In this document: positions 8,161 to 18,138 of the stretch, piece by piece
Layout of the letters: each line of letters opens with the position of its first letter
Position numbering within the stretch: position 1 is the stretch's first letter
From: Pseudomonas sp. St316
Lineage (GTDB): Bacteria; Pseudomonadota; Gammaproteobacteria; Pseudomonadales; Pseudomonadaceae
NCBI RefSeq assembly: GCF_018325905.1
Contig: NZ_AP021901.1
Span: 5,208,001 to 5,272,000, forward strand
Length of the DNA stretch: 64,000 nt
Direction of reading: 5' to 3'
Translations under genes and position numbers: made by a program
Notes under the pieces: model-generated
Told to the model about the DNA's origin: nothing
Seen by the model: the letters and a program-made list of their open reading frames with translations, nothing else
Database searches by the model: none

Positions 8161-8322
8161 TCAGCGCTTTTTCGGTTTATTTTTCGGCTTTTTCTTGGGC
8201 TTGCCCAACGGCATGGCCTGCTCGAAAGCCTGGCGGACTTCATTGAGGCGTTTTTCGTTAAGGTCGTGAACGCGCTTGGCGCGCTCGGCACTGAGGTCAA
8301 TCAGCTTGTCGTCTTGGCTCAT
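8161..8322 (-). CDS. 53-residue basic protein of unknown function
   Basis: Open frame MSQDDKLIDLSAERAKRVHD... ending in a Lys/Pro-rich tail (KPKKKPKNKPKKR). The N-terminal two thirds look helical and charged; the tail could bind nucleic acid. No signal peptide or membrane segment. Codon use is Pseudomonas-like. I do not recognise a named family. It lies between the CcoM-like gene and the 113-residue protein, all on the minus strand. Confidence 0.65.
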   Translation of the reverse strand: MSQDDKLIDLSAERAKRVHDLNEKRLNEVRQAFEQAMPLGKPKKKPKNKPKKR

Positions 8323-8416
8323 GGCGTATGGGCATCGTGCAGTGAATTGCGGATGCGCCCATGATGCGGGCTGTTGGCGGCGTTGACCAGCCTGCGCACG
8401 TCGGCAAACACTTGAA

Positions 8417-8758
8417 TCAGATCTGGATATCGACCCACAAGCCCTGGCGCGACTCTTCGTCTATCAGCGGCACCACCGGCACGGTGTTGTCGGCGTTGAG
8501 TTCGGTGCCCGGTACGGCCAGGTGTTCTTCAGGGTCTTCATCGGCCTCGCGGCGGCGCCTGTCGCGTTCCTGCTGGCGACGCTGTTCCTCGCGCAACAGC
8601 AGCGCGGCCTCTTCCGGGTCGCGGTTTTGCAGGTCGATGGTGCTTTCGTTGGAGCTTTGCTGCACCGGGACCACGGGCGGTATGTCCGGTCGCTGGCGAA
8701 CCGGATCCTGTTGAGCGGTGATGGGTACGGCGCTCAAAGGGAGCATGGGTGGCAACAT
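8417..8758 (-). CDS. conserved hypothetical protein beside rapA
   Basis: 113 residues with AGGAGA nine bases before the ATG. The protein is low-complexity and polar: a Pro/Gln-rich N-terminal half, then a very charged helical stretch (LLLREEQRRQQERDRRRREA, about residues 54-73) and a hydrophobic C-terminus (GLWVDIQI). No catalytic motif or signal peptide was identified. It is divergent from rapA, a position occupied by a small hypothetical protein in other pseudomonads. Function unknown. Confidence 0.75.
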   Translation of the reverse strand: MLPPMLPLSAVPITAQQDPVRQRPDIPPVVPVQQSSNESTIDLQNRDPEEAALLLREEQRRQQERDRRRREADEDPEEHLAVPGTELNADNTVPVVPLIDEESRQGLWVDIQI

Positions 8759-8988
8759 AGAAGGTCTCCTGTCTTCAGGTTGTCGGCTGGGAAAGTGGCA
8801 GCTTGAACCGCCGGTCCGAAACTTGTGACCCAGTTGGCATTGCAGCGTTGCCCAGGGCCGAGCTTGTTTGATCGCTGGGCAAGTTTAAGTTCCGTGCCGT
8901 CAGTCACTAATCAGCGTACGTAAATCCTTTGGTCTGAGGGATCCTTCCGTTAAGATAACCGGCTTTTTCAAGGCGGGAGTCAGGCAGC

Positions 8989-11835
8989 ATGGCGCAGCAG
9001 TATCAACCGGGGCAACGCTGGATCAGTGACAGCGAAGCCGAGCTGGGTTTAGGCACCGTTCTGGCACAGGACGGCCGCTTGTTGACCGTGCTCTACCCGG
9101 CCACTGGCGACACTCGCCAGTACGCGCTACGGAATGCGCCGCTTACCCGTGTACGGTTTTCGCCGGGCGATGTGATCACTCACTTCGAAGGCTGGAAAAT
9201 GACCGTGCGCGAAGTCGATGACGTCGATGGGCTGCTGGTCTACCACGGCCTCAACGGGCAGAACGAAGTCGTCACCCTGCCCGAAACCCAACTGTCGAAC
9301 TTTATCCAGTTCCGCCTGGCGAGCGACCGTCTGTTCGCCGGCCAGATCGACCCGCTGGCCTGGTTCTCCCTGCGCTACCACACCCTGGAACACACCAGCC
9401 GCCAGTTGCAGTCTTCGCTTTGGGGCCTGGGCGGCGTCCGTGCCCAACCCATCGCCCACCAATTGCATATTGCCCGTGAAGTGGCCGACCGCATTGCGCC
9501 GCGGGTGTTGCTGGCGGACGAAGTGGGCCTGGGCAAGACCATCGAGGCTGGCCTGGTCATCCACCGTCAACTGCTGTCCGGCCGCGCCAACCGCGTCCTG
9601 ATCCTGGTGCCGGAAAACCTCCAGCACCAATGGCTGGTGGAAATGCGCCGGCGCTTCAACCTGCAGGTCGCGCTGTTCGACGAAGAACGCTTCATTGAAA
9701 GCGATGCCAGCAACCCATTCGAAGACACTCAACTGGCCCTGGTGGCGCTGGAGTGGCTGGTAGACGACGAGAAGGCCCAGGACGCGCTGTTCGCCGCCGG
9801 CTGGGACCTGATGGTGGTCGACGAGGCCCATCACCTGGTGTGGCACGAAGATCAAGCCAGCCCGCAGTACGCGCTGGTCGAACAACTCGCCGAGACAATC
9901 CCGGGCGTACTGCTGCTGACCGCAACCCCGGAACAACTGGGCCAGGACAGCCATTTCGCCCGCCTGCGCCTGTTGGACCCGAATCGCTTCCACGACCTCA
10001 AGGCCTTCCGCGCCGAGAGCGAAAACTATCGCCCGGTAGCCGAAGCCGTGCAGGAGCTCTTGGACAAAGGCCGTCTCTCGCCAGAGGCCCACAAGACCAT
10101 CCAGGGCTTTTTGGGCAATGAAGGCGAAGCGTTGCTGACCGCCGTCAATGATGGCGATGTCGAAGCCAGTGCCCGACTGGTGCGCGAATTACTGGACCGT
10201 CACGGCACCGGCCGCGTGCTGTTTCGCAACACCCGCGCCGCTGTGCAGGGCTTCCCGGAGCGCAAGTTGCACGCCTACCCGCTGCCATGCCCGGACGAAT
10301 ACCTCGAACTGCCGTTGGGCGATCACCCCGAGCTGTACCCGGAAGTCAGCTTCCAGGCCCAGCCGGACGCCAGCGAAGAAGAACGCTGGTGGCGTTTCGA
10401 CCCGCGGGTCGAGTGGCTGATCGACACCCTGAAGATGCTCAAGCGCACCAAAGTGCTGGTGATCTGTGCCCACGCCGAAACCGCCATGGACCTGGAAGAC
10501 GCCCTGCGCGTGCGTTCCGGCATCCCGGCCACGGTGTTCCACGAAGGCATGAACATCCTGGAGCGCGACCGCGCAGCGGCCTATTTCGCCGACGAAGAGT
10601 TCGGTGCCCAGGTGCTGATCTGCTCGGAAATCGGCAGTGAAGGCCGCAACTTCCAGTTCGCCCATCACCTGGTGCTGTTCGATCTGCCGGCGCACCCGGA
10701 CTTGCTGGAGCAACGTATCGGTCGTCTGGACCGGATCGGCCAGAAACACACCATCGAACTGCATGCCCCGTACCTGGAAACCAGCCCGCAAGCGCGGCTG
10801 TTCCAGTGGTATCACGAAGCCCTGAATGCATTTCTCAACACCTGCCCGACCGGCAACGCCTTGCAGCATCAGTTCGGCCCGCGCCTGCTGCCGCTGCTGG
10901 AAGAAGCCGACGATGGCCAGTGGCAAGCCCTGATCGACGAAGCCCGCACCGAACGCGAGCGCCTGGAAGCTGAGCTGCACACCGGTCGCGACCGTTTGCT
11001 GGAGCTCAACTCCGGCGGCGCCGGTGAAGGCGATGCGCTGGTGGAAGCCATTCTCGAGCAAGACGACCAGTTTGCCCTGCCGATCTACATGGAAACCCTG
11101 TTCGACGCCTTTGGTATCGACAGCGAGGACCATTCGGAAAACGCGCTGATCCTCAAGCCCAGCGAAAAAATGCTCGACGCCAGCTTCCCGCTGGGCGACG
11201 ACGAAGGCGTGACCATCACCTACGACCGCAACCAGGCGCTGTCGCGCGAAGACATGCAGTTCATCACCTGGGAGCACCCGATGGTGCAAGGCGGCATGGA
11301 CCTGGTGTTGTCCGGTTCCATGGGCAACACCGCCGTGGCGCTGATCAAGAACAAGGCCCTCAAGCCCGGCACCGTGTTGCTGGAGTTGCTCTACGTCAGC
11401 GAGGTGGTCGCCCCGCGCTCCCTGCAACTGGGCCGTTACCTGCCGCCGGCCGCCCTGCGCTGCCTGCTGGACGCCAACGGCAACGACCTGGCCGCCCGGG
11501 TTTCGTTCGAAACCTTGAACGACCAGCTCGAAAGCGTGCCTCGTGCCAGCGCCAACAAGTTCATCCAGGCCCAGCGCGACCAACTGACGCCACGGATCAA
11601 CGCCGGCGAAGAGAAAATCGCCCCGCGTCACGCCGAACGCGTGGCCGAGGCCCAGCGCCGCCTGGCTGCCGATACCGATGAGGAACTGGCACGCCTGACC
11701 GCCCTGCAAGCGGTCAACCCGACCGTGCGCGACAGCGAACTGGTGGCCCTGCGCCAACAGCGCGAGCAAGGCCTGGCGATGCTTGAGAAAGCGGCGTTGC
11801 GCCTGGAGGCGATTCGGGTGTTGGTGGCGGGCTGA
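8989..11835 (+). CDS. rapA: RNA polymerase-associated ATPase RapA (HepA)
   Basis: Swi2/Snf2-type ATPase that binds core RNA polymerase and recycles it after transcription. 948 residues, close to the E. coli protein (968). An N-terminal Tudor-like region (about 1-107) precedes the helicase core: Walker A GLGKT at 180-184 (in [15 protein letters not shown]), DEAH box at 278-281 ([10 protein letters not shown]), and motif [13 protein letters not shown] in the second RecA domain, followed by the RapA C-terminal domain. A GGCGGGAG ribosome site precedes the ATG. The gene appears monocistronic; no intrinsic terminator follows, only the composite repeat at 11888. Confidence 0.96.
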   Translation: MAQQYQPGQRWISDSEAELGLGTVLAQDGRLLTVLYPATGDTRQYALRNAPLTRVRFSPGDVITHFEGWKMTVREVDDVDGLLVYHGLNGQNEVVTLPETQLSNFIQFRLASDRLFAGQIDPLAWFSLRYHTLEHTSRQLQSSLWGLGGVRAQPIAHQLHIAREVADRIAPRVLLADEVGLGKTIEAGLVIHRQLLSGRANRVLILVPENLQHQWLVEMRRRFNLQVALFDEERFIESDASNPFEDTQLALVALEWLVDDEKAQDALFAAGWDLMVVDEAHHLVWHEDQASPQYALVEQLAETIPGVLLLTATPEQLGQDSHFARLRLLDPNRFHDLKAFRAESENYRPVAEAVQELLDKGRLSPEAHKTIQGFLGNEGEALLTAVNDGDVEASARLVRELLDRHGTGRVLFRNTRAAVQGFPERKLHAYPLPCPDEYLELPLGDHPELYPEVSFQAQPDASEEERWWRFDPRVEWLIDTLKMLKRTKVLVICAHAETAMDLEDALRVRSGIPATVFHEGMNILERDRAAAYFADEEFGAQVLICSEIGSEGRNFQFAHHLVLFDLPAHPDLLEQRIGRLDRIGQKHTIELHAPYLETSPQARLFQWYHEALNAFLNTCPTGNALQHQFGPRLLPLLEEADDGQWQALIDEARTERERLEAELHTGRDRLLELNSGGAGEGDALVEAILEQDDQFALPIYMETLFDAFGIDSEDHSENALILKPSEKMLDASFPLGDDEGVTITYDRNQALSREDMQFITWEHPMVQGGMDLVLSGSMGNTAVALIKNKALKPGTVLLELLYVSEVVAPRSLQLGRYLPPAALRCLLDANGNDLAARVSFETLNDQLESVPRASANKFIQAQRDQLTPRINAGEEKIAPRHAERVAEAQRRLAADTDEELARLTALQAVNPTVRDSELVALRQQREQGLAMLEKAALRLEAIRVLVAG

Positions 11836-11887
11836 GTTTGGCGAGGGGCCGTCGTGGTGCTTTTATCGGGTGTATATCCGATTCTTT

Positions 11888-12290
11888 GGTAACGGCGGCT
11901 TATGGTTCCGCCCTTACGTCCACCGCGAGGCGGCCTGACAGCCGACCTGGCTCTCCCGGTCGTACTCCGCCCCAACTGTGGGGACGAGCCTGCTCGCGAA
12001 GAGGTCAGCGCATCCAACATCTTCGTCGGCTGTAACACCGCCTTCGCGAGTAGGCTCGCTCCCACAGGGATTTCCGGCAGCCACAAGATGCCCAGACGCC
12101 ACGGAACCCTGTGGGAGCGGGCTTGCTCGCGAAGAGGCCGGCACATCCAGCATCGTCATCGACTGTATCGCCGCCTTCGCGAGCAAGCTTTGCTCCCACA
12201 GATCTGACGGTTGTACGACCAGGGAAACCAGGTCGGCTGTCAGGCCGCCTCGCAGTGGACGTAAGGGCGGAACCCTAAGTGGCCGTTACC
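11888..12290. repeat. composite element: long inverted repeats enclosing two REP doublets
   Basis: The outer arms are about 11888-11971 and 12206-12290. Read on opposite strands they share GGTTCCGCCCTTACGTCCAC and, further in, GGCGGCCTGACAGCCGACC, with roughly 85-90% identity by eye over 75-80 bases. Between them are four REP units forming two doublets (11976-12067 and 12109-12201), of the variant ending in GCGAAG rather than GCGAT. No open reading frame of note is inside. It fills the whole rapA to Cache-protein gap. Confidence 0.85.
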
Positions 12291-12321
12291 GCAGCAACGG
12301 ATAGACACCCACAACTCAACG

Positions 12322-13164
12322 CTAAGGACTGTAATACCCCACCGCCACCAGGAAATGCCCGACCTTCTTCAAGTACGCATGCTTGTCCTCGACCTTGCCC
12401 GTCACCGGGTTCTTCCAGCGATACTCATATTCCCCCGCCTCCTGCTTGCCGATCATCGCCAGGATCGGCTCCCCCACCGGCTTGCCATCGGGGTCCTTGA
12501 CCTTGGCGAAGTCGGTATTGATCAAGCGCAGGTTGGTGCCGTGGCCGACATACCGGCGGGTATTGAGGTCAACGACGAAGACATACAGGTCATCCTGCAG
12601 ATAACCGCCCTTGAGGGAATTGACCGCCGTCAGCGTGGCTTTCTCGTTTTTCAGCAAGTCGCTCGAGGCCTTGTCCAGCAGCGCCCTGGCCTGTTCGGCA
12701 GAAGCCCGTGGCAGGTAGTAGCCAACGGCCAGGATTCGTTCACCGACGCGCTGGAAATACACATGCTTGCGCTCGACCTTGCCGTCCGACCAGTTCTGCC
12801 AACGGTACTCGGCCTGCTGGATGCCGCTGGCCTCGGGAGTTTTCAAGGCATCCTTGAAGGCTTTGCGCAGGTCCGGGCCCAGCACGTCGGAAACATCTCG
12901 CCCGATCAGCGCCGAGGAAGGCCCGCCACTGGCGAGCATCACACCCTGGGTGTCCACCACGAATACGTAGCGATCCTTGTCGACGAATTCCCCCTGGCGA
13001 CTGAAGGCGGCAAAGGCTTTGTCGCCGTTGTCGTGGTAATAGGCCAAGGCCTTTTCCAGCAGCGTGCGGGCCGCTTGGCCGTCATCCGGTGTCGCGGCAT
13101 GAACCGGTGCCAGCCCCAGCAAAAGCATTGCGCCCAGCCAGGCCATCCTGTGAAAAAAACCCAT
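12322..13164 (-). CDS. periplasmic double-Cache sensor-like protein
   Basis: 280 residues. A signal peptide is visible (MGFFHRMAWLGAMLLLGLAPVHA, cleavage near residue 23) and there is no later membrane helix, so the mature protein should be periplasmic and free. Two Cache-type repeats are evident: DRYVFVVDTQGVMLASGG with YRWQNWSDGKVERKHVYF (about 63-136), and DLYVFVVDLNTRRYVGHG with YRWKNPVTGKVEDKHAYL (about 192-265). Each ends in a VGYY-like strand. Cache domains usually bind small ligands; here no kinase or chemotaxis domain is attached, so it may act as a binding partner. The ligand cannot be predicted. Confidence 0.85.
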   Translation of the reverse strand: MGFFHRMAWLGAMLLLGLAPVHAATPDDGQAARTLLEKALAYYHDNGDKAFAAFSRQGEFVDKDRYVFVVDTQGVMLASGGPSSALIGRDVSDVLGPDLRKAFKDALKTPEASGIQQAEYRWQNWSDGKVERKHVYFQRVGERILAVGYYLPRASAEQARALLDKASSDLLKNEKATLTAVNSLKGGYLQDDLYVFVVDLNTRRYVGHGTNLRLINTDFAKVKDPDGKPVGEPILAMIGKQEAGEYEYRWKNPVTGKVEDKHAYLKKVGHFLVAVGYYSP

Positions 13165-13288
13165 ATGCGCGCCCCTCGTTCTTGTTGGTGTTTCAAGAGC
13201 GTAGACGGCGTGGGGTGATGTTGGAGTATTCAGGGAATTGCTGGGAAGCCTGGTAAGTCAGTGGTATTGATATTGACTGACATGACGT

Positions 13289-13411
13289 CATCGCGAGCAA
13301 GCTCGCTCCCACACTGGATGGTACTTACCCTGTGGGAGCGAGCTTGCTCGCGATGGCGGTGGCGGTGGCGGTGGCACATTCAGAATCGCCATCGCGAACA
13401 AACGCTCACGG
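13289..13411. repeat. REP units in outward orientation, plus a short GGCGGT tandem
   Basis: A REP copy on the minus strand (13289-13313) is followed by one on the plus strand (13330-13354), the reverse of the usual doublet order. A degenerate third copy (ATCGCGAACAAACGCTCACG) ends near 13411, and (GGCGGT)3GGC occupies 13355-13375. Confidence 0.8.
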
Positions 13412-13413
13412 GT

Positions 13414-14289
13414 TTATTGAGCCCCAGCGCGCAGTTGCTGCTGCAAGTTCTGGATCTGCGCTTGCAAGGTGTTGATGTTACGGGTGACCTGGCCGCGGAA
13501 AGCGTCGAACTCTGCAGTGTTGCCGCCTTTGTCCTGCTGGCTCTTGAGCACGATCACGTCCTGCTCCAGGCGATCGATGGCCGAGTTGGAGGTGGCTCTT
13601 TTCAGGGCGGTGATGTCGGCACCGATGCTCTTGAGCTGGGCATCCAGGGCACCACCCTCGCCTTGGCTTTTCAGGGCGGTAACTTCAGCCGCCAGCGTCT
13701 TGACCTGGGCTTGGAGCTCCTTGTTGGAAGCTTGCAACTGAGTGTTGGTGTTCTGCTGTTCAGTGGCCTGGGCAATGAGCTGGGCCAGTTCCTTGTCCAG
13801 GTCGGCGGACGGACCGAAGGTGGCTTGCTGTTGCTTGTACTGCTCCAGCAGTTTGCTGTCGAATAGCTTGCCCTGATCCTGCAACTTGCTTTCCAACTGT
13901 TTGATCTGCAGTTTCAAGGCCTCACTGTCGCTCATCACATTGGACTGGCCAGCAACGACCTTGCCGGAAAACTCCTGCAGTCGTCCCGCCGCATCTTCAC
14001 TGATCCGCGCAAAGCTCTCCTGGGTGGCCACCAGTTGCTGCTCCATCAGGGAAATCTGCTGGAAGCTCCACCAGGCCAGGAAACCGAACGCACACAGCAG
14101 CGCGCCGACCAATGCCCACAACGGCCCGGTGCTGGGCCCCCTGACCTTGGCCGCGGCAACGGGCGCCGGGCGCGCTTGCACGTGAGGCTGGCGGTTGGGC
14201 AGGAAATCATCGTCATCGGGAATGTCGGCCCGCATCCGCAGGCTCGGTACATCATCGAAGTCGTCGTTGGCATCGTTACGCATGGGCAT
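13414..14289 (-). CDS. single-pass membrane protein with long coiled coil
   Basis: 291 residues. An acidic, disordered N-terminal cytoplasmic part (about 1-52, FDDVPSLRMRADIPDDDDF) is followed by one membrane helix (about 56-76), then a long heptad-rich region (about 80-285) ending at LRAGAQ. This topology places the coiled coil in the periplasm. I see no enzymatic motif. A second ATG two codons downstream is an equally good start. The gene lies 106 bases downstream of the SDR gene and probably shares its transcript. It resembles unnamed conserved Pseudomonas proteins; function unknown, possibly envelope scaffold. Confidence 0.82.
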   Translation of the reverse strand: MPMRNDANDDFDDVPSLRMRADIPDDDDFLPNRQPHVQARPAPVAAAKVRGPSTGPLWALVGALLCAFGFLAWWSFQQISLMEQQLVATQESFARISEDAAGRLQEFSGKVVAGQSNVMSDSEALKLQIKQLESKLQDQGKLFDSKLLEQYKQQQATFGPSADLDKELAQLIAQATEQQNTNTQLQASNKELQAQVKTLAAEVTALKSQGEGGALDAQLKSIGADITALKRATSNSAIDRLEQDVIVLKSQQDKGGNTAEFDAFRGQVTRNINTLQAQIQNLQQQLRAGAQ

Positions 14290-14395
14290 GGTTCAACCTT
14301 TGGGAAACCGGTGATGGCTTGGTGCGGTGAGTATAACCCCCTCGCCCGCCGCACCGATTGACCCCGAACCCGGCACTCGGTTCATGGCGGGCCGA

Positions 14396-15388
14396 TCAGC
14401 GGGTACTTTGGACCCTCCACCAGGCACAAAATTCATCAAGGGCGGTCCACAGGCTGACCTGCGGATCATAATCGAGATAATGCCGGGCCCGGCTGATGTC
14501 CAGGGTGAAATTTTTGTTCATGACCTGCATGCCCAGGCGCGACAGCGTCGGTTCGGGGCGGCCCGGCCACAACTTGCACAAACCTTCATTCAGGGCCGCG
14601 ACACTATAAGCCAGGCCGTAGGAACGATAACGCCAGACCTGTGGGACTTCCATCTGGCGCATCACATAATTGACCACATCCCACAGCGGAACCGGTGCCC
14701 CATTGCTGATGTTATAGGCCTTGCCCAACGCTGAGTCGGTAGCCAGCAGACTGCTGAGCAGCGCTTCGTTGAGGTTTTGCACACTGGTAAAGTCCACTTT
14801 GTTCAGCCCGTTGCCGACAATCGCCAGGCGTCCCTTGCGCTGCATTTTCAACAGTCGCGGAAAAATGCTCATGTCACCGGCGCCGGTCACGAAGCGCGGG
14901 CGCAGGGCCAGCACTTCGAGGCCGAACTCCTGGGCGCCGAAGACTTTCTGCTCGGCCAGGTACTTGGTGGCCGCGTAAGGGTGCTTGAAGCGCTTGGGCA
15001 CTTGTTCTTCAGTCAACCCGAGGTGGTCACGACCGTCGAAGTAGATGGACGGCGAGGACAGATGAACCAGGCGGCGAACCTTCTGCTTGAGGCAGGCCTC
15101 GACGACATTTTCTGTCACCTGGACATTGCCCTGGTGGAAATCCTGGTAGCGGCCCCAGAGCCCCACGGAGCCTGCGCAGTGCACCACGGCCTCGACATCC
15201 AGGCACAGATCCCGGGCCAGCAACGGGTCGCTCAGATCCCCTTGGACAAACTGTGCACCGCGTCGCACCAGGTGTTCCACGCTCTCGGCCCGGCGACCAT
15301 TGACCCGTACATCCAGGCCTTGCTCCAAGGCGAAACGCGCGAAGCGCCCGCCAATGAAGCCGCTCGCGCCGGTGACCAGAATTTTCAT
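14396..15388 (-). CDS. NAD(P)-dependent epimerase/dehydratase (extended SDR)
   Basis: 330 residues. N-terminal Rossmann motif GASGFIGG at 7-14, and the catalytic YxxxK at Y138-K142 (YAATK) with the serine pair near 111-112 (HLSSPS). This is the extended short-chain dehydrogenase fold, of the 3-beta-hydroxysteroid dehydrogenase/epimerase type. The substrate is not clear: sugar-nucleotide and steroid-like substrates are both possible. No polysaccharide genes are adjacent. The gene heads a two-gene minus-strand unit with the coiled-coil membrane protein. Confidence 0.85.
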   Translation of the reverse strand: MKILVTGASGFIGGRFARFALEQGLDVRVNGRRAESVEHLVRRGAQFVQGDLSDPLLARDLCLDVEAVVHCAGSVGLWGRYQDFHQGNVQVTENVVEACLKQKVRRLVHLSSPSIYFDGRDHLGLTEEQVPKRFKHPYAATKYLAEQKVFGAQEFGLEVLALRPRFVTGAGDMSIFPRLLKMQRKGRLAIVGNGLNKVDFTSVQNLNEALLSSLLATDSALGKAYNISNGAPVPLWDVVNYVMRQMEVPQVWRYRSYGLAYSVAALNEGLCKLWPGRPEPTLSRLGMQVMNKNFTLDISRARHYLDYDPQVSLWTALDEFCAWWRVQSTR

Positions 15389-15473
15389 GAATGCTCCTAA
15401 GAAATGCGGTTACGAGCCTCGCGCTACAACCTGCAAATTTATCTGTGCGCTGCTTTTACCTGCAGCTTGACGT

Positions 15474-16373
15474 CTAGTGCGCGTCCCAAGGCACCAACCA
15501 CTGCCGGGAGGAACGGACCAACTGTTCGGTCAACAAGTTGAGCAACTGCCCGCCATTGCGCCAATAATGCCAGTACAGCGGTACATCGATCGGTTTATCT
15601 GCCAGCAATTCCACCAGCACGCCTCGCGCCAGCTGTTCGCGCACTTGCAGCTCGGGCACGAGCCCCCAGCCCAGCCCGGCTTCAGCAAGACGAATGAAAC
15701 CGTCGGACGAGGGGCACAGATGGTGCTCGAAACCGCCCTCCACGCCCACGGACGCGAGGTAGCGGTGCTGCAGGAAATCATCCGGGCCAAACACCAACGC
15801 CGGCGCACGGGCCAATTGATCGGCCCGCACCCCGTCGGGAAAATGCCGGGCGATGAACGCCGGGCTGGCCAACGCCCGGTAACGCATCGCCCCCAGCAAC
15901 ACGCTCCGGGCGCCAGCCACCGGGCGTTCGCTGGCGCAGACACACGCCGCCACTTCACCGGCGCGCATGCGCTTGAGGCCAACGGTCTGGTCCTCTACCA
16001 CCAGATCGAGCAGCAGGTGCTGCTCAGCGCAGAAATCGCCCACGGCCGCCGCCCACCAGGTTGCCAGGCTGTCGGCGTTCAAGGCGATGCGCAAACGCTC
16101 CGGCAAACCCTCCTCATCCAGGGCCGGCACCAGGCTTTGCAGGTCGCGCTCAAGCAGACGCACCTGTTGCACATGGTTGAGCAGCCGTCGGCCGATTTGC
16201 GTGGGTGCCGGCGGCGTGGCACGTACCAGCACGGGCTGGCCGACGCGCGCTTCCAGCAGTTTGATCCGTTGGGAAATGGCCGATTGCGATAAACCCAACA
16301 CCTGGGCCGCGCGCTCGAAACCGGCCTGCTCGACTACGGCAGCCAGGGCAGAGAGCAATTTATAATCGAACAT
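15474..16373 (-). CDS. argP: LysR-family regulator ArgP (IciA)
   Basis: Regulator of arginine/lysine export. 299 residues from MFDYKLLSALAAVVEQ; AGGAAA sits four bases before this ATG, while the longer frame would run into the divergent argO. Winged HTH at about residues 3-60 (QVLGLSQSAISQRIKLLEAR), then the LysR effector domain. ArgP family members begin with the same DYKLL.ALA pattern. It is divergent from argO with a 97-base shared promoter region, the classical ArgP-ArgO arrangement; the order argP-argO-sodB-bifA matches P. aeruginosa as I recall it. Confidence 0.92.
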   Translation of the reverse strand: MFDYKLLSALAAVVEQAGFERAAQVLGLSQSAISQRIKLLEARVGQPVLVRATPPAPTQIGRRLLNHVQQVRLLERDLQSLVPALDEEGLPERLRIALNADSLATWWAAAVGDFCAEQHLLLDLVVEDQTVGLKRMRAGEVAACVCASERPVAGARSVLLGAMRYRALASPAFIARHFPDGVRADQLARAPALVFGPDDFLQHRYLASVGVEGGFEHHLCPSSDGFIRLAEAGLGWGLVPELQVREQLARGVLVELLADKPIDVPLYWHYWRNGGQLLNLLTEQLVRSSRQWLVPWDAH

Positions 16374-16470
16374 CAGTTTTCCTAATGAGCAATCAGCAGG
16401 ATTGGTTTTTCTTATACAGCCCTTCCCCGGAAAATGGCCAGCATTGATACACGAACCGGGGATCAAACCT

Positions 16471-17073
16471 ATGTGGCAAAGTTATATGAACGGCCTGCTG
16501 GTAGCCTTTGGGCTGATCATGGCCATCGGCGCCCAGAACGCATTTGTGCTGGCCCAGAGCCTGCGCCGCGAACATCATCTGCCCGTGGCGGCGCTGTGCG
16601 TCACGTTCGATGCGCTGCTGGTCGCCGCCGGGGTCTTCGGCTTGGCGACCTTACTGGCCCAGAGTCCGTTGCTGCTGTCGATTGCCCGCTGGGGCGGGGC
16701 GGCGTTCCTGCTCTGGTACGCCAGCCTGGCCCTGCGCCGGGCCTGCTCCAAGCAAAGCCTGCAACAGGGGGAAAACCAGGCCGTGCGCTCGCTGCGGGCG
16801 GTGCTGCTCAGCGCCCTGGCGGTAACGCTGCTCAACCCCCACGTTTACCTCGACACCGTGCTGCTGATCGGCTCCCTCGGTGCTCAGCAGAGCGTGCCCG
16901 GCGCCTATGTCGTGGGCGCGGCCAGCGCCTCGCTGCTGTGGTTCTTCACCCTGGCCTTCGGCGCTGCGTGGCTGGCACCCTGGCTGGCTCGGCCAAGCAC
17001 CTGGCGGATCCTCGACCTGCTCGTGGCGGTGATGATGTTTACCGTGGCGGTGCAATTGATCGTCAACGGCTGA
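16471..17073 (+). CDS. argO: arginine/lysine exporter, LysE family
   Basis: Inner-membrane exporter of basic amino acids. 200 residues from MWQSYMNGLLVAFGLIMAIG; the ATG at 16486 (MNGLL) is an alternative. The LysE motif AIGAQNAFVLAQSL (about residues 19-32) and six hydrophobic segments are present, with the conserved TLLNPHVYLDTV motif near the middle. Divergent from argP, which by family knowledge activates it. No clear terminator follows before sodB. Confidence 0.92.
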   Translation: MWQSYMNGLLVAFGLIMAIGAQNAFVLAQSLRREHHLPVAALCVTFDALLVAAGVFGLATLLAQSPLLLSIARWGGAAFLLWYASLALRRACSKQSLQQGENQAVRSLRAVLLSALAVTLLNPHVYLDTVLLIGSLGAQQSVPGAYVVGAASASLLWFFTLAFGAAWLAPWLARPSTWRILDLLVAVMMFTVAVQLIVNG

Positions 17074-17248
17074 TTATTCCAAACCGCTCTGGAACCTCTA
17101 TTCCACACAGTTGTTGCGTGGTTATGCCGCACCCCCGGTGCTATGATCCGACTCCTGCGCCGCAAAGAGTACAAACTCCCCGGCGCTAGTCTGGCCGCCC
17201 GTGATCGGCCTTGCGCTCACCGCAACTGACCTGATTAGGAGAATCACC

Positions 17249-17845
17249 ATGGCTTTCGAATTGCCGCCGCTGCCCTATCCACACGATGCACTGCAGCCGC
17301 ACATCTCCAAAGAGACTCTGGAATACCACCACGACAAGCACCACAACACCTATGTCGTGAACCTGAACAACCTGGTGCCTGGCACCGAGTTCGAAGGCAA
17401 GACCCTGGAACAAATCGTCAAGACTTCCTCGGGCGGTATCTTCAACAACGCCGCTCAGGTCTGGAACCACACCTTCTACTGGAACTGCCTGGCGCCAAAC
17501 GCCGGCGGTCAACCAACCGGCGCGCTGGCTGAAGCCATCAACAAGGCCTTCGGTTCGTTCGACAAGTTCAAGGAAGAATTCAGCAAGACGTCCATCGGCA
17601 CCTTCGGTTCCGGCTGGGGCTGGCTGGTGAAAAAGGCTGACGGTTCCCTGGCCCTGGCCAGCACCATCGGCGCCGGCAACCCGCTGACCAGCGGCGACAC
17701 TCCGCTGCTGACGTGCGACGTGTGGGAACACGCCTACTACATCGACTACCGCAACGTTCGTCCGAAATACGTCGAAGCGTTCTGGAACCTGGTCAACTGG
17801 AAATTCGTCGCTGAGCAGTTCGAAGGCAAAACCTTCACCGCCTAA
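17249..17845 (+). CDS. sodB: iron superoxide dismutase
   Basis: Cytoplasmic Fe-dependent dismutation of superoxide. 198 residues from [15 protein letters not shown], with TTAGGAGA placed five bases before the ATG; an upstream in-frame start is not needed. Metal ligands are all present: His27, His74, Asp157 and His161 ([11 protein letters not shown]). The residues around AGGQPTGAL and FGSGWGWL fit the iron rather than manganese class. A TATGAT box is about 100 bases upstream. An intrinsic terminator follows 20 bases after the stop. Confidence 0.97.
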   Translation: MAFELPPLPYPHDALQPHISKETLEYHHDKHHNTYVVNLNNLVPGTEFEGKTLEQIVKTSSGGIFNNAAQVWNHTFYWNCLAPNAGGQPTGALAEAINKAFGSFDKFKEEFSKTSIGTFGSGWGWLVKKADGSLALASTIGAGNPLTSGDTPLLTCDVWEHAYYIDYRNVRPKYVEAFWNLVNWKFVAEQFEGKTFTA

Positions 17846-17865
17846 GCACCGATGCCAGACAGAAA

Positions 17866-17890
17866 ACCCGGCGCCGTGCCGGGTTTTTTT
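17866..17890 (+). terminator. intrinsic terminator after sodB
   Basis: Stem ACCCGGC / GCCGGGT with a short GCCGT loop, then a run of T's (TTTTTT). Confidence 0.9.
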
Positions 17891-18138
17891 TGCCGGGCAA
17901 AAATGACCGCAGGCAACATACCTCGCGTCTGGAACCCAAGAAAAAATCCCTGGATGCCTCAAGTTGCGGCCCCTTCCAACCGACATAATGGTCGTAGAGC
18001 AATCACTCTGGAAAAAACGTACATCGGTCAGGTTTCAAGCGAAAACCCTTGTGTTTGATTGTCCCTTTGACTGACATCACAGGATTGCCAATACTCATGG
18101 CAACTTGACGCTACCCGCACGGAACAAGGAACCACTCT

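Noticed and set aside
13355..13375. GGCGGT microsatellite as a phase-variable element
   Set aside because: Only three and a half repeats, in an intergenic REP cluster and not in a promoter or coding frame.
16402..16470. Longer N-terminus for ArgO
   Set aside because: It would place the start in the argP promoter region and adds a Pro-rich segment absent from LysE proteins.
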